From positions 1-62,517 of the forward strand of contig NZ_JAUOQR010000014.1 in assembly GCF_030547185.1 (NCBI RefSeq): DNA of 62,517 bases. Reading direction: 5' to 3'. The translations under genes and the position numbers were made by a program. This document shows, piece after piece, positions 1 to 7,245 of the stretch; positions within the stretch are counted from its first letter, which is position 1, and every line of letters starts with the position of its first letter. The notes under the pieces are model-generated. The model saw nothing but the letters and a program-made list of their open reading frames with translations. It was not told the DNA's origin and ran no database searches. The DNA comes from Neptuniibacter sp. 1_MG-2023 (GTDB taxonomy: Bacteria; Pseudomonadota; Gammaproteobacteria; Pseudomonadales; Balneatricaceae).

Positions 1-297
1 GAAGCATCAAGCGACGTTAGCGAAACAGTTGAAGCACCTAGCGAAGCCACTGAAGCATCAAGCGACGTTAGCGAAACTGCTGAAGCACCTAGCGAAGTCA
101 CTGAAGCATCAAGCGACGTTAGCGGAGCAACTGAAGCGCCTAGCGAAGCCACTGAAGCATCAAGCGACGTTAGCGAAACAGTTGAAGCACCTAGCGAAGC
201 CACTGAAGCATCAAGCGACGTTAGCGAAACAGCTGAAGCGCCTAGCGAAGTCACTGAAGCACCTAGCGATGTTAGCGAAACGGCTGAAGCGCCTAGT
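1..297 (+). repeat. 51-bp in-frame tandem repeat, about 5.8 copies
   Basis: The unit begins gaagcatcaagcgacgttag and encodes EASSDVSETVEAPSEAT. Copies begin at 1, 52, 103, 154, 205 and 256; the last is cut short at 297. Copies differ by a few substitutions (for example ETV, ETA or GAT at residues 8-10 of the unit). Copies 4-5 repeat the 1-2 pattern, which suggests duplication of larger blocks. The unit is a multiple of three, so copy-number change keeps the reading frame. The array continues leftward out of the window. Confidence 0.95.
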
Positions 298-393
298 AAA
301 GAAGCGCCTCCTGTTCGTAAACGCAGAACACGCCGAGCACCTAATGACCCTCGCGAACTACGTAAGCGTCAAGAAAGTAATACTGATAGCTAG
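1..393 (+). CDS. rne: Ribonuclease E, C-terminal end (partial)
   Basis: Frame 1 is open from the first base to a TAG at 391-393, so this is the 3' end of a gene that starts before the window. The translation is a string of acidic, Ser/Ala/Pro-rich 17-residue repeats, followed by a basic tail with RKRRTRRAPNDPREL and ending KRQESNTDS. An APNDPRE-type motif followed by basic residues at the extreme C terminus is what I recall from RNase E of Pseudomonas and relatives. There the low-complexity C-terminal half scaffolds the RNA degradosome. The catalytic half is not visible, so the name rests on the tail motif and the low-complexity composition. Another large protein with an acidic repeat tail is possible. 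A strong terminator follows directly. Confidence 0.62.
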   Translation, partial: EASSDVSETVEAPSEATEASSDVSETAEAPSEVTEASSDVSGATEAPSEATEASSDVSETVEAPSEATEASSDVSETAEAPSEVTEAPSDVSETAEAPSKEAPPVRKRRTRRAPNDPRELRKRQESNTDS

Positions 394-412
394 AAACGCT
401 TAAAGTACAAAT

Positions 413-445
413 AAAAAGCGGGGCTTTTAAGCCCCGCTTTTTTTA
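413..445 (+). terminator. Rho-independent terminator after rne
   Basis: The stem AAAGCGGGGC (415-424) pairs with GCCCCGCTTT (431-440) around a 6-nt TTTTAA loop and is followed by a T run. A-rich sequence on the left side means it can also end transcripts arriving on the minus strand from the dihydroorotase-like gene. Confidence 0.93.
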
Positions 446-476
446 TCTATGGAATTACTTCGTTCTCTCTACCTGT

Positions 477-1850
477 TTAATCTATCACCTCAATAAACTC
501 CATCGCCTTTCCTTGTGGCTCCCCGACCAACACCTCATCTCTTACGACGATCTGCCCCCTAACAACGGTATGAATAGGCCACCCCGTAATTTTTTTGCCA
601 TGATAAGGCGTCCAACCACTACGGCTCGCAATCCACTCATTATCAATAATACGTTGAGCGTTAAGATCAACTAAGGTTAAGTCAGCATCATAACCTAAAG
701 CTATACGCCCCTTCCCCTCAATACCAAAAATACGTGCCGGGCCCGCGCTGGTTAAATCCACCAGCCGCTGAAGTGTTAATCGACCTTCATGCAGATGATT
801 TAACATTAAAGGTAATAAAGTTTGCACCCCTGTCATCCCACTAGGGGATTGAGGATAAGGCCTTAACTTCTCCTCTAATGTATGAGGTGCATGATCACTG
901 CCAATAACATCCACTGTGCCATTTTGAATACCTTCCCATAATGCCTCTTGATGCTCTAATTCGCGTACAGGAGGATTCATTTGCGCCAAACTTCCCAGCA
1001 TTTCATAACAGTCAGGCGCAACCATAGATAGATGATGTGGGGTCACTTCCACTGTTACACGCCGCTTATGCCTCGCCAGAAATCGCATCTCATCGGCAGT
1101 TGATACATGGAGAACATGTAATCGACGCCCACTTTCTGCCGCCAACGCAACAATACGCCGAGTCGCTTTAAAAGCGCTTTCCACATTACGCCACTCATGG
1201 TGCTGACATACATCACCACTTTCTTCTACGATCGGTTTACGTGCCTTTAACAACGCCTCATCTTCTGCGTGTACCGCCATACGCCGATGACCGTGAGACA
1301 ATATGTTACGCAGCACCGCGTCATCATCAGCTAGTAGGTCACCAAAAGAGCTACCCATAAACACTTTCACACCCGCACACCCAGGCAGATTTTCTAGCCT
1401 ATCTAACTGCTCTGCATTAACAGCGGAACCACCAATATAAAATGCGTAATCGCACCATGCTTTAGCGTCCGCAGCATCTAACTTCGCCTGAAGATCGGCG
1501 TCCCAAAGTGTTAGTGGATCAGTATTTGGCATCTCAAAAAAACCGGTAACGCCTCCCAAAACGGCGCCACGAGAGCCACTTTCAATATCTTCTTTATGGG
1601 AGAGTCCGGGTTCACGGAAATGCACTTGGCTATCAATTACGCCCGGCAATACATGCAAACCTTGTGCATTTATCACTTGGTCGGCCTGCCACCTCCCCTT
1701 TAAATCACCTAAAGCAACAATAACCCCGCCGGAACTTGCTATGTCTATTTGCTCAGCACCATTAGGCGTTATAACCACTCCCCCCAAAACCAATAAGTCA
1801 GCATGTAGCTCATCGGCTAAGCTTTGTATTTTTCTAAAAGCCTGCTTCAT
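477..1850 (-). CDS. pyrC: Dihydroorotase-like amidohydrolase (PyrC paralogue of the zinc island)
   Basis: The 457-residue protein belongs to the cyclic amidohydrolases (COG0044) and probably converts carbamoyl-aspartate to dihydroorotate in pyrimidine synthesis. Visible motifs are the signature [10 protein letters not shown] (73-82), a likely carboxylated lysine in VKVFMG (K162), VHAED (H194), PHH (272-273) and SDHAPH (D319). The usual metal-binding pair H-x-H reads Q75-V-H77, so the first His is a Gln. I recall the same form in an alphaproteobacterial/Pseudomonas subfamily annotated as dihydroorotase (pyrC2 or pyrQ). It overlaps the upstream thrS by 4 bp and is last in the operon. The neighbours suggest a stand-in for the zinc-dependent enzyme during zinc shortage; that is an inference, and a different amidohydrolase substrate cannot be excluded. 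Confidence 0.8.
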   Translation of the reverse strand: MKQAFRKIQSLADELHADLLVLGGVVITPNGAEQIDIASSGGVIVALGDLKGRWQADQVINAQGLHVLPGVIDSQVHFREPGLSHKEDIESGSRGAVLGGVTGFFEMPNTDPLTLWDADLQAKLDAADAKAWCDYAFYIGGSAVNAEQLDRLENLPGCAGVKVFMGSSFGDLLADDDAVLRNILSHGHRRMAVHAEDEALLKARKPIVEESGDVCQHHEWRNVESAFKATRRIVALAAESGRRLHVLHVSTADEMRFLARHKRRVTVEVTPHHLSMVAPDCYEMLGSLAQMNPPVRELEHQEALWEGIQNGTVDVIGSDHAPHTLEEKLRPYPQSPSGMTGVQTLLPLMLNHLHEGRLTLQRLVDLTSAGPARIFGIEGKGRIALGYDADLTLVDLNAQRIIDNEWIASRSGWTPYHGKKITGWPIHTVVRGQIVVRDEVLVGEPQGKAMEFIEVID

Positions 1851-3838
1851 ATTAATGCCTTATCAGGTGATTCAATTTGCAACTTTTCTTGCAGTGATGT
1901 TAATAATTTCTCTTGCGATATCTGATAAGGAGGTGCGCATTCTCGGCGCAAAAAATCTAACGCGTCAACAAGCGAGAAAGCACCTAGATCTTGGCCATCA
2001 CGGCTTCGTATAGAAACGGAACCGGTATCACGTTCTTTCGCCCCAACGATAAGCATGAAAGGGATACGCTGTAGTGTTCTCTCTCGTATCTTATAGCCTA
2101 TTTTTTCTTTCCGGCTATCCACTTCAGTACGCAACCCTTCAAGGGATAACCACTGACCAACGCTTTGTGCATAATCTACATGCTCATCAGTAATCGATAG
2201 AACCACAGCCTGAACCGGTGCTAACCAATAAGGTAATTTACCTTCATGATGCTCTAACAAAATACCGGCAAATCGCTCTAACGAGCCAAATAGTGCACGA
2301 TGGAGCAAGATCGGATGTTTACGTTGCCCCTCCTCATCAATATATTCCAGAGCAAAGCGCTCAGGCAGATTCATATCCACCTGTAAGGTACCGCACTGCC
2401 AATCACGGCCAATAGCATCTCTCAGAACAAACTCCAGTTTTGGACCATAAAATGCTCCCTCACCTTGATTGACTTGAAAACTAAGCTCCATAGCCTCTAA
2501 GGTCTGAGTTAATGCACCTTCAAGAAAGTCCCATGTGTCATCTGTGCCTATACGGTTTTCTGGACGTGTTGACAATTTAATGCGCACATCGTTAAAACCA
2601 AAATGACTATAGATATCCAGCACAATTCGTACAACAGATCGGCATTCATCTTTAACCTGCTCAGGCGTGCAGTAGATATGGGCATCATCCTGCGTAAAGT
2701 GCCTAACCCGCAACAAACCATGGAGTGCACCAGAAGGCTCATAGCGATGCACTTTACCAAACTCCCCCATTCTGATTGGTAGGTCACGATAGCTTTTAAA
2801 CCCATGTCGATACATCAGAATACTCCCAGGGCAATTCATCGGCTTAAGCGCGAGGACCTTTCCATCTTGAGTCTCTGTTGTATACATATGATCACGATAG
2901 TTCTGCCAATGACCCGACTGCTCCCACAAACCTCTATCCATCACATCCGGTGAACTCACCTCAACGTAACCAGCTTGCTGCTGACAGTAACGCATATAAT
3001 CAATAAGCTGCTGAAAGAGCGTCCATCCTTTAGCGTGCCAAAACACAGCCCCCGGCGCCTCTTCTTGAAAGTGGAATAGATCCAACTCACGACCTAATTT
3101 ACGATGGTCACGCTTTTCTGCTTCTTCGATACGACGCAAATATGCCGAGAGTGCTTTTTTATTGGCCCATGCCGTACCATAGATACGCTGGAGCTGCTCG
3201 TTGTTAGCATCACCGCGCCAATAAGCACCTGACAACTTAGTCAACTTAAAGTGCTTTAAAAAACGCGTATTAGGCACATGTGGCCCACGACACATATCTA
3301 TATATTCTTCATGAAAATAGAGGCCAAAAGCGTGCTCATCCGGCATATCCTCTATAAGACGTAGCTTGTACAGCTCTTGCCGCTCTGTAAAAATTTTCAC
3401 AACATCTTCGCGTGGCAAGCTGCGCTTAACAACATCATATTGCTTAGCAATCAGTTCCCCCATACGCTGCTCAATGGCATTAAGATCTTCAGGCGTAAAA
3501 GGCCGCTCAAACGCTATATCATAGTAAAAGCCATCATCGATCACAGGCCCAATAACCATTTGGGCTGAAGGGTAAAGCTGCTTAACCGCATGACCTATAA
3601 GGTGCGCACAAGAGTGGCGGATAATCTCTACCCCCTCATCATCTCGAGCTGTAATCAGCTGCACTTTTGCATCAACATCAATAAGATCACTTAGATCCAT
3701 CAGCCTATTATTGACCTTGGCCGCTATGACATTCTCAGCAAGGCCTTGGCTAATCGATAAGGCGACGTCCTTAGAGGTAACGGGGTTATCAAAACATTTT
3801 ATTGCCCCATCGGGCAGCGTGATATTAACGGACTTCAT
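1847..3838 (-). CDS. thrS: Threonyl-tRNA synthetase (probable second copy)
   Basis: The 663-residue protein has all ThrRS domains: TGS (about 1-62), editing domain with H75-x3-H79 and C183/H187, class II core and anticodon-binding domain (about 540-635). It charges tRNA-Thr. Counting against E. coli ThrRS with a constant shift of two residues, the catalytic zinc ligands C336, H387 and H513 are all present, as are R365, Q383, D385, K467, Q481 and S519. The motif MNCPGH reads MNCPGS. The C terminus is longer than in E. coli. It starts 3 bp after the gamma-carbonic-anhydrase gene. A housekeeping thrS normally sits with infC-rpmI-rplT; that context is absent here, and ThrRS paralogues are known members of COG0523 zinc clusters, so this is probably a zinc-stress duplicate. 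Confidence 0.9.
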   Translation of the reverse strand: MKSVNITLPDGAIKCFDNPVTSKDVALSISQGLAENVIAAKVNNRLMDLSDLIDVDAKVQLITARDDEGVEIIRHSCAHLIGHAVKQLYPSAQMVIGPVIDDGFYYDIAFERPFTPEDLNAIEQRMGELIAKQYDVVKRSLPREDVVKIFTERQELYKLRLIEDMPDEHAFGLYFHEEYIDMCRGPHVPNTRFLKHFKLTKLSGAYWRGDANNEQLQRIYGTAWANKKALSAYLRRIEEAEKRDHRKLGRELDLFHFQEEAPGAVFWHAKGWTLFQQLIDYMRYCQQQAGYVEVSSPDVMDRGLWEQSGHWQNYRDHMYTTETQDGKVLALKPMNCPGSILMYRHGFKSYRDLPIRMGEFGKVHRYEPSGALHGLLRVRHFTQDDAHIYCTPEQVKDECRSVVRIVLDIYSHFGFNDVRIKLSTRPENRIGTDDTWDFLEGALTQTLEAMELSFQVNQGEGAFYGPKLEFVLRDAIGRDWQCGTLQVDMNLPERFALEYIDEEGQRKHPILLHRALFGSLERFAGILLEHHEGKLPYWLAPVQAVVLSITDEHVDYAQSVGQWLSLEGLRTEVDSRKEKIGYKIRERTLQRIPFMLIVGAKERDTGSVSIRSRDGQDLGAFSLVDALDFLRRECAPPYQISQEKLLTSLQEKLQIESPDKALI

Positions 3839-3841
3839 ATA

Positions 3842-4402
3842 TTAAAACTCGTTCTGGATTCGCTTATAACCCATAACCAACTCATTATTGGTACGCGCTA
3901 CATCTTCGGAAAATTCACTCGCCGCCACGGAAACCTGCGGTAGAGACGTAAGATCGGTTTCTGCACCTATTCGCTCAGTAGAGCGTACATAGAAACCCGC
4001 GGGGAGATGACAACCATCGACTACAGCGTTGTGTCGAACCACACAACCGGTTTCCACCGTACAGTTAAATAACACTGAATTAAAACCGATAAACACCCCA
4101 CTACCTACAGAGCAGGGCCCATGTACAATAGCTCGATGAGCAATAGAGGTTCGCTGCCCTATAGAGACTTTCGCCCCTGATTTGGAGTGAATCACAACCC
4201 CATCTTGAATATTAGAATGCGCCCCAATTATGATCGGCTCTATATGATTATTAGCATCAACTTCATCGGCTCTAATCACAGCATAGGGGCCAATAAAAAC
4301 GTTCTCTTCAACGATAACTAATCCACAGATAATAGCTGTCGGATCAATGAAAGCATCGGGATGAATTTGTGGTATATCGCCACGGGGGTTTTTTCGAATC
4401 AT
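3842..4402 (-). CDS. Gamma-class carbonic anhydrase-like protein
   Basis: This 186-residue left-handed beta-helix protein has the hexapeptide rungs of the gamma carbonic anhydrase family. Candidate metal ligands H72 (VVIHS), H89 (IAHR) and H94 (IVHG), plus R44, Q66 and D67, match the Cam/CamH pattern. The acidic loop of the Methanosarcina enzyme is not evident, as in CamH proteins. It would hydrate CO2 if active. It lies 171 bp after the COG0523 gene and 3 bp before thrS on the same strand, so it is probably the second gene of the zinc operon. Gamma-CA can use iron in place of zinc, which fits a zinc-sparing role, but that is inference. Activity cannot be judged from sequence alone. Confidence 0.82.
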   Translation of the reverse strand: MIRKNPRGDIPQIHPDAFIDPTAIICGLVIVEENVFIGPYAVIRADEVDANNHIEPIIIGAHSNIQDGVVIHSKSGAKVSIGQRTSIAHRAIVHGPCSVGSGVFIGFNSVLFNCTVETGCVVRHNAVVDGCHLPAGFYVRSTERIGAETDLTSLPQVSVAASEFSEDVARTNNELVMGYKRIQNEF

Positions 4403-4503
4403 GTTTATTCTCTAAAAATGTGCGAATTAGATATGACTTAACAACAACCTTGCTATCGCCATAATAAAAAGAAAGGAAATAAAAAAGAGCTATAGAAGTT
4501 ATA

Positions 4504-4523
4504 GGCTGCATCTCAATGCAGCC
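4504..4523. other. Short intergenic hairpin between COG0523 and gamma-CA genes
   Basis: GGCTGCA (4504-4510) pairs with TGCAGCC (4517-4523) around a 6-nt loop. Neither side has a T run directly after it, so it looks like a weak or Rho-assisted attenuator, or an mRNA-processing stem, inside the 171-bp gap of the zinc operon. Confidence 0.4.
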
Positions 4524-4573
4524 CACTAAAGCGATCTAAAAATAACAATCGAACTCCAGTTTTAAGGACCCGC

Positions 4574-5806
4574 TTAGGAGTGAGTCTTTTGTTCACTTTG
4601 CGGCCAGCTCATAAAAGGATTATTCCAACTTGACCAAGCATCAGGACCACAGGCCATCTCTTCATCTGTCAGCATGCACTCATCAAAGCCAGCGCAAAGC
4701 GCATCCTTATCCATATCCATGCCGATTAACACGATCTCTTGGCGCGCATCACCTACATTCTCATCCCATTTCTGACGAATAAAAACAACGCTTTGAGGGT
4801 CATCTGGCCAATTTTCAATTGGAACAGATACCCACCAATGTCCCGCAGGACCATGATGAGCAACAGCCCCAGCTTGCGACCAACTGCCCGCCATTGTCGG
4901 ATTAGAAGCCAACCAAAAATAGCCTTTAGAACGCACAACGCCCGGCCACTCACTCTCCACCCATTTTTTAAACCTTAAAGGATGGAATGGCCGTCTTCCC
5001 TGATATAAAAAAGAGCTAATACCATACTCTTCAGTTTCCGGTACATGTTCACCACGCATCTCTTTCAACCAACCAGGCGCTAATGAAGCTTGCTCAAAAT
5101 CAAACAGCCCCGTTCCTAAAACATGCTCAAGCGAGACTTTTCCATATTCAGCAACCACAATACGAGCCCGCGTATTCAAACTACGAAGAATGGCATCAAG
5201 CTGCTCCCGCTCGTCAGCTGAAATTAAATCGGTTTTATTCAGCACGATCACATCACAGAACTCTACCTGCTCAATCAATAGGTCAACTACCGTTCGTTGA
5301 TCTTCATCACCCAAGGATTCACCACGCATCTGAAGGCTATCTTGCGAACTGTAATCACGTAAAAAATTAAATGCATCAACCACAGTCACCATAGTATCCA
5401 ACTGCGCAATGCTATTAAGACTTTGCCCTCCCTCATCCTCAAAGGTAAATGTCTCTGCAACCGGTAGAGGTTCTGATATACCTGTAGATTCAATAACGAG
5501 ATGATCAAACCTAGCTTCCTTAGCTAAACGGCTGACTTCATCTAATAGATCCTCTCTTAATGTGCAGCAGATACATCCATTGCTCATCTCTACAAGCTTT
5601 TCTTCAGTGCGAGAAAGTTCTGCACCACCTTCCCTCACAAGCGCTGCATCAATATTGACCTCCGACATATCATTAACAATGACAGCAACACGGCGCCCTT
5701 CACGATTATTAAGAATGTGATTTAGTAAGGTTGTTTTACCAGCCCCTAAAAAGCCGGAAATAACCGTAACTGGAAGGCGCTTTGCTTGACTACTTTCAGA
5801 ACTCAT
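4574..5806 (-). CDS. COG0523 (CobW/ZigA-like) zinc-associated G3E GTPase
   Basis: The 410-residue protein has the G3E GTPase fold. Walker A is GFLGAGKTT (18-26), the family CxCC metal motif is NGCICC (C78, C80, C81), NKTD gives guanine specificity, and a CobW C-terminal domain follows. Members act as cytoplasmic metal chaperones; those beside a Fur-family regulator and paralogues of zinc enzymes (ZigA, YciC, ZNG1 types) deliver zinc during starvation. The start at 5806 lies about 30 bp from a perfect 22-bp palindrome likely to be the operator. It is first in the operon with gamma-CA, thrS and the dihydroorotase-like gene. The metal is inferred from neighbours; cobalt or iron handling is a less likely alternative. 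Confidence 0.88.
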   Translation of the reverse strand: MSSESSQAKRLPVTVISGFLGAGKTTLLNHILNNREGRRVAVIVNDMSEVNIDAALVREGGAELSRTEEKLVEMSNGCICCTLREDLLDEVSRLAKEARFDHLVIESTGISEPLPVAETFTFEDEGGQSLNSIAQLDTMVTVVDAFNFLRDYSSQDSLQMRGESLGDEDQRTVVDLLIEQVEFCDVIVLNKTDLISADEREQLDAILRSLNTRARIVVAEYGKVSLEHVLGTGLFDFEQASLAPGWLKEMRGEHVPETEEYGISSFLYQGRRPFHPLRFKKWVESEWPGVVRSKGYFWLASNPTMAGSWSQAGAVAHHGPAGHWWVSVPIENWPDDPQSVVFIRQKWDENVGDARQEIVLIGMDMDKDALCAGFDECMLTDEEMACGPDAWSSWNNPFMSWPQSEQKTHS

Positions 5807-5835
5807 CTCTACTTATTCCTCACTTTTCTTATTGC

Positions 5836-5857
5836 TAATGATAATGCATTATCATTA
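5836..5857. promoter_or_regulatory. Perfect 22-bp palindrome, candidate Zur/Fur-family operator
   Basis: The half-site TAATGATAAT is followed by GC and then its exact reverse complement. It lies between the divergent COG0523 gene (start 5806) and the Fur-family gene (start 5944). The AT-rich ATGATAAT/ATTATCAT halves resemble Fur-superfamily boxes, with a two-base centre. The position would let one regulator control both its own gene and the zinc operon. Confidence 0.75.
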
Positions 5858-5943
5858 AAGGATTAACAAGAATTTATTCGTGCAGTCAGAATCACACTCT
5901 GTTTAAATCCTTTAGTGATTGTTAGCTAGATTTTGAGGAAAAA

Positions 5944-6339
5944 ATGACGATTGAACGTAAAACCCGCCAGTATGAGGCTATTCGTGCAGTGCTGACTGAA
6001 GCAAAACGCCCTCTGCTTGCCCAAGAAATTTTGAGTTTAGCCTCCGTTATTGTGCCTAAAATGTCATTAGCCACGGTTTATCGAAACTTAAAAGGACTAC
6101 AAGCAAACAATCTGATTACAAGCGTTTTACTCCCTGGACAAAATCCAAGATACGAGATCAAAACACATACACACCACCATCATTTCCAATGCCGGTATTG
6201 CGAACAAGTATTTGAAGTGAATTTATGCCCAGGCGGCTTCGAAAGCTTTATGCCTGAAGGGTTTACAGTTGAAGACCATGAACTTATTTTATACGGTGAA
6301 TGCAAGGAATGTAGTGCACAAAAATCGGAAGAGTCTTAA
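5944..6339 (+). CDS. Fur-family metalloregulator, probably Zur-like
   Basis: The 131-residue protein has the Fur-family winged helix (ATVYRNLKGL, 43-52) and a dimerisation domain with two CxxC pairs, C83/C86 and C120/C123, that would hold the structural zinc. A His-rich stretch THTHHHHFQC (74-83) precedes the first pair. An extra Cys (C95) and H112 could form the sensing site. The start has a good GAGG site about 6 bp upstream. It is divergent from the COG0523 operon and the two share a palindrome, so its likely job is to repress that operon when zinc is sufficient. Family membership is clear; the sensed metal is inferred from neighbours. It is slightly shorter than typical Fur or Zur proteins. 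Confidence 0.85.
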   Translation: MTIERKTRQYEAIRAVLTEAKRPLLAQEILSLASVIVPKMSLATVYRNLKGLQANNLITSVLLPGQNPRYEIKTHTHHHHFQCRYCEQVFEVNLCPGGFESFMPEGFTVEDHELILYGECKECSAQKSEES

Positions 6340-6498
6340 CTGCATGAATCCATTAAAACAATGGCGGACGCTAAAAAACTATAAGGAAAAGAGTGAGTTC
6401 GGAAAACAGGCCCCTGCACAATCGGTAATTCTCTATGCAAAAATTTCAATGACACTTTGCATATAAGGACGATAGTGATAGAGCGTTTTTTAATAAAA

Positions 6499-6657
6499 CT
6501 ATTTTTTCTTAAACAAATCTAACAGTTTCTGCTTGGGATCCTGCTCATCAGCAGGCAGCGCCTTTTCAAAGCGCTTTTGCAATAAGGCGAACTTCTCTTC
6601 TTTCTTTTTATGCTTTGCCTTCTCCCTAGAAGAACGCATATCTACAACATCACCCAT
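6499..6657 (-). CDS. Small highly basic protein of unknown function (52 aa)
   Basis: Read on the minus strand this gives MGDVVDMRSSREKAKHKKKE... ending LLDLFKKK, 52 residues followed by TAG. It is rich in Lys and Glu with heptad-like charge, probably a single long helix. The ATG at 6655-6657 has a GTGAG-type site upstream and lies 6 bp after the stop of the OXLD1-like gene, so the two are probably co-transcribed. I do not recognise a named family. The clean frame, the coupling and the protein-like composition support a real gene. Confidence 0.6.
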   Translation of the reverse strand: MGDVVDMRSSREKAKHKKKEEKFALLQKRFEKALPADEQDPKQKLLDLFKKK

Positions 6658-6663
6658 GACTAA

Positions 6664-6834
6664 TCACTCACTGTCATTGTCTTTTTTTATTGGAGCCTGC
6701 TGAGCATTCCAAGCAGCTAATGCTTCATAATAGATATCCCACACACAAGGCGAGCAAGCACTCTCACAACACTCACAATCTGCGGGAGGAGTAGGTTTCT
6801 CTGTTAATTCAGCCATACTATGCTCTTTTTCCAT
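6664..6834 (-). CDS. OXLD1-like Cys-rich small protein (oxidoreductase-like N-terminal domain)
   Basis: The minus-strand frame gives 56 residues with the core PPADCECCESACSPCVWDIY, then YEALAAW. This matches the short oxidoreductase-like domain (OXLD1 / Pfam Oxidored-like), whose hallmark is a Cys cluster followed by CVWD-x-Y. Six cysteines (C20, C22, C23, C27, C30 and neighbours) could bind metal or iron-sulfur; function is unknown. An internal ATG at residue 7 (6816) has AAGAG six bases upstream and could be the true start, giving 50 residues. It precedes the 52-residue basic gene by 6 bp. Confidence 0.72.
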   Translation of the reverse strand: MEKEHSMAELTEKPTPPADCECCESACSPCVWDIYYEALAAWNAQQAPIKKDNDSE

Positions 6835-7245
6835 TATTTTATTCTACCTCGGTCTCCTACTAAATTAAATCTAAGATCATTCCTGTCCCTAAATTGGGTC
6901 TGAAAAATTCACTATATTTGCTCAAGGCTTATTAGACCTAAAGTCTTAACTAGCAGCTGTCATTAATTGGCAATAGTTCTTCGATTAAATAAATAATCGG
7001 CTCTATTTATAGAACTACATACGGAATTATGCTGCATCGCAGCACAAATATAGGAAAAAAAGTTGTAAAAACACAACAACATTAGCCATAAGTACATAGG
7101 CCAGACGTATGACTATTGCGCTGAATTCAGTATAATTCTGTTACTAAATTACAACCATCGGGTTTGAAATAGTGGAGAAAGGTAGCCACAAGCCGCCTTT
7201 GTTCAAACCCTTGGCTGCACTGCCATAAAACCTTTGGGGAATACA
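6835..7245. promoter_or_regulatory. Gene-free region upstream of icd with promoter and structured leader
   Basis: No ORF here looks real. TATAAT at 7131-7136 is a good -10 candidate for icd, though the sequence 17 bp upstream is a poor -35, so an activator may be needed. Downstream, GGGTTTGAA (7160-7168) pairs with TTCAAACCC (7202-7210), with an inner AAAGG (7178-7182) / CCTTT (7196-7200) pair. This would fold the leader just before the ribosome site GGGGA (7236-7240). The left part also serves as promoter for the OXLD1-like pair on the minus strand. Confidence 0.5.

Noticed and set aside
1-297. Repeat array as a possible CRISPR
   Set aside because: Units are directly adjacent with no unique spacers, and they keep a reading frame.
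29-403. A 124-residue Lys-rich ORF with repeats at the left edge
   Set aside because: It is in frame 2 of the repeat array. Frame 1 is open from base 1, gives an acidic repeat ending in an RNase E-like tail, and ends before the terminator.
5083-5370. 95-residue ORF opposite the COG0523 gene, and similar antisense frames elsewhere
   Set aside because: They lie wholly inside strong coding genes on the other strand and show no domain or ribosome site.
7234-7245. Upstream TTG start for icd
   Set aside because: It lies within the ribosome site GGGGA that serves the ATG at 7246.
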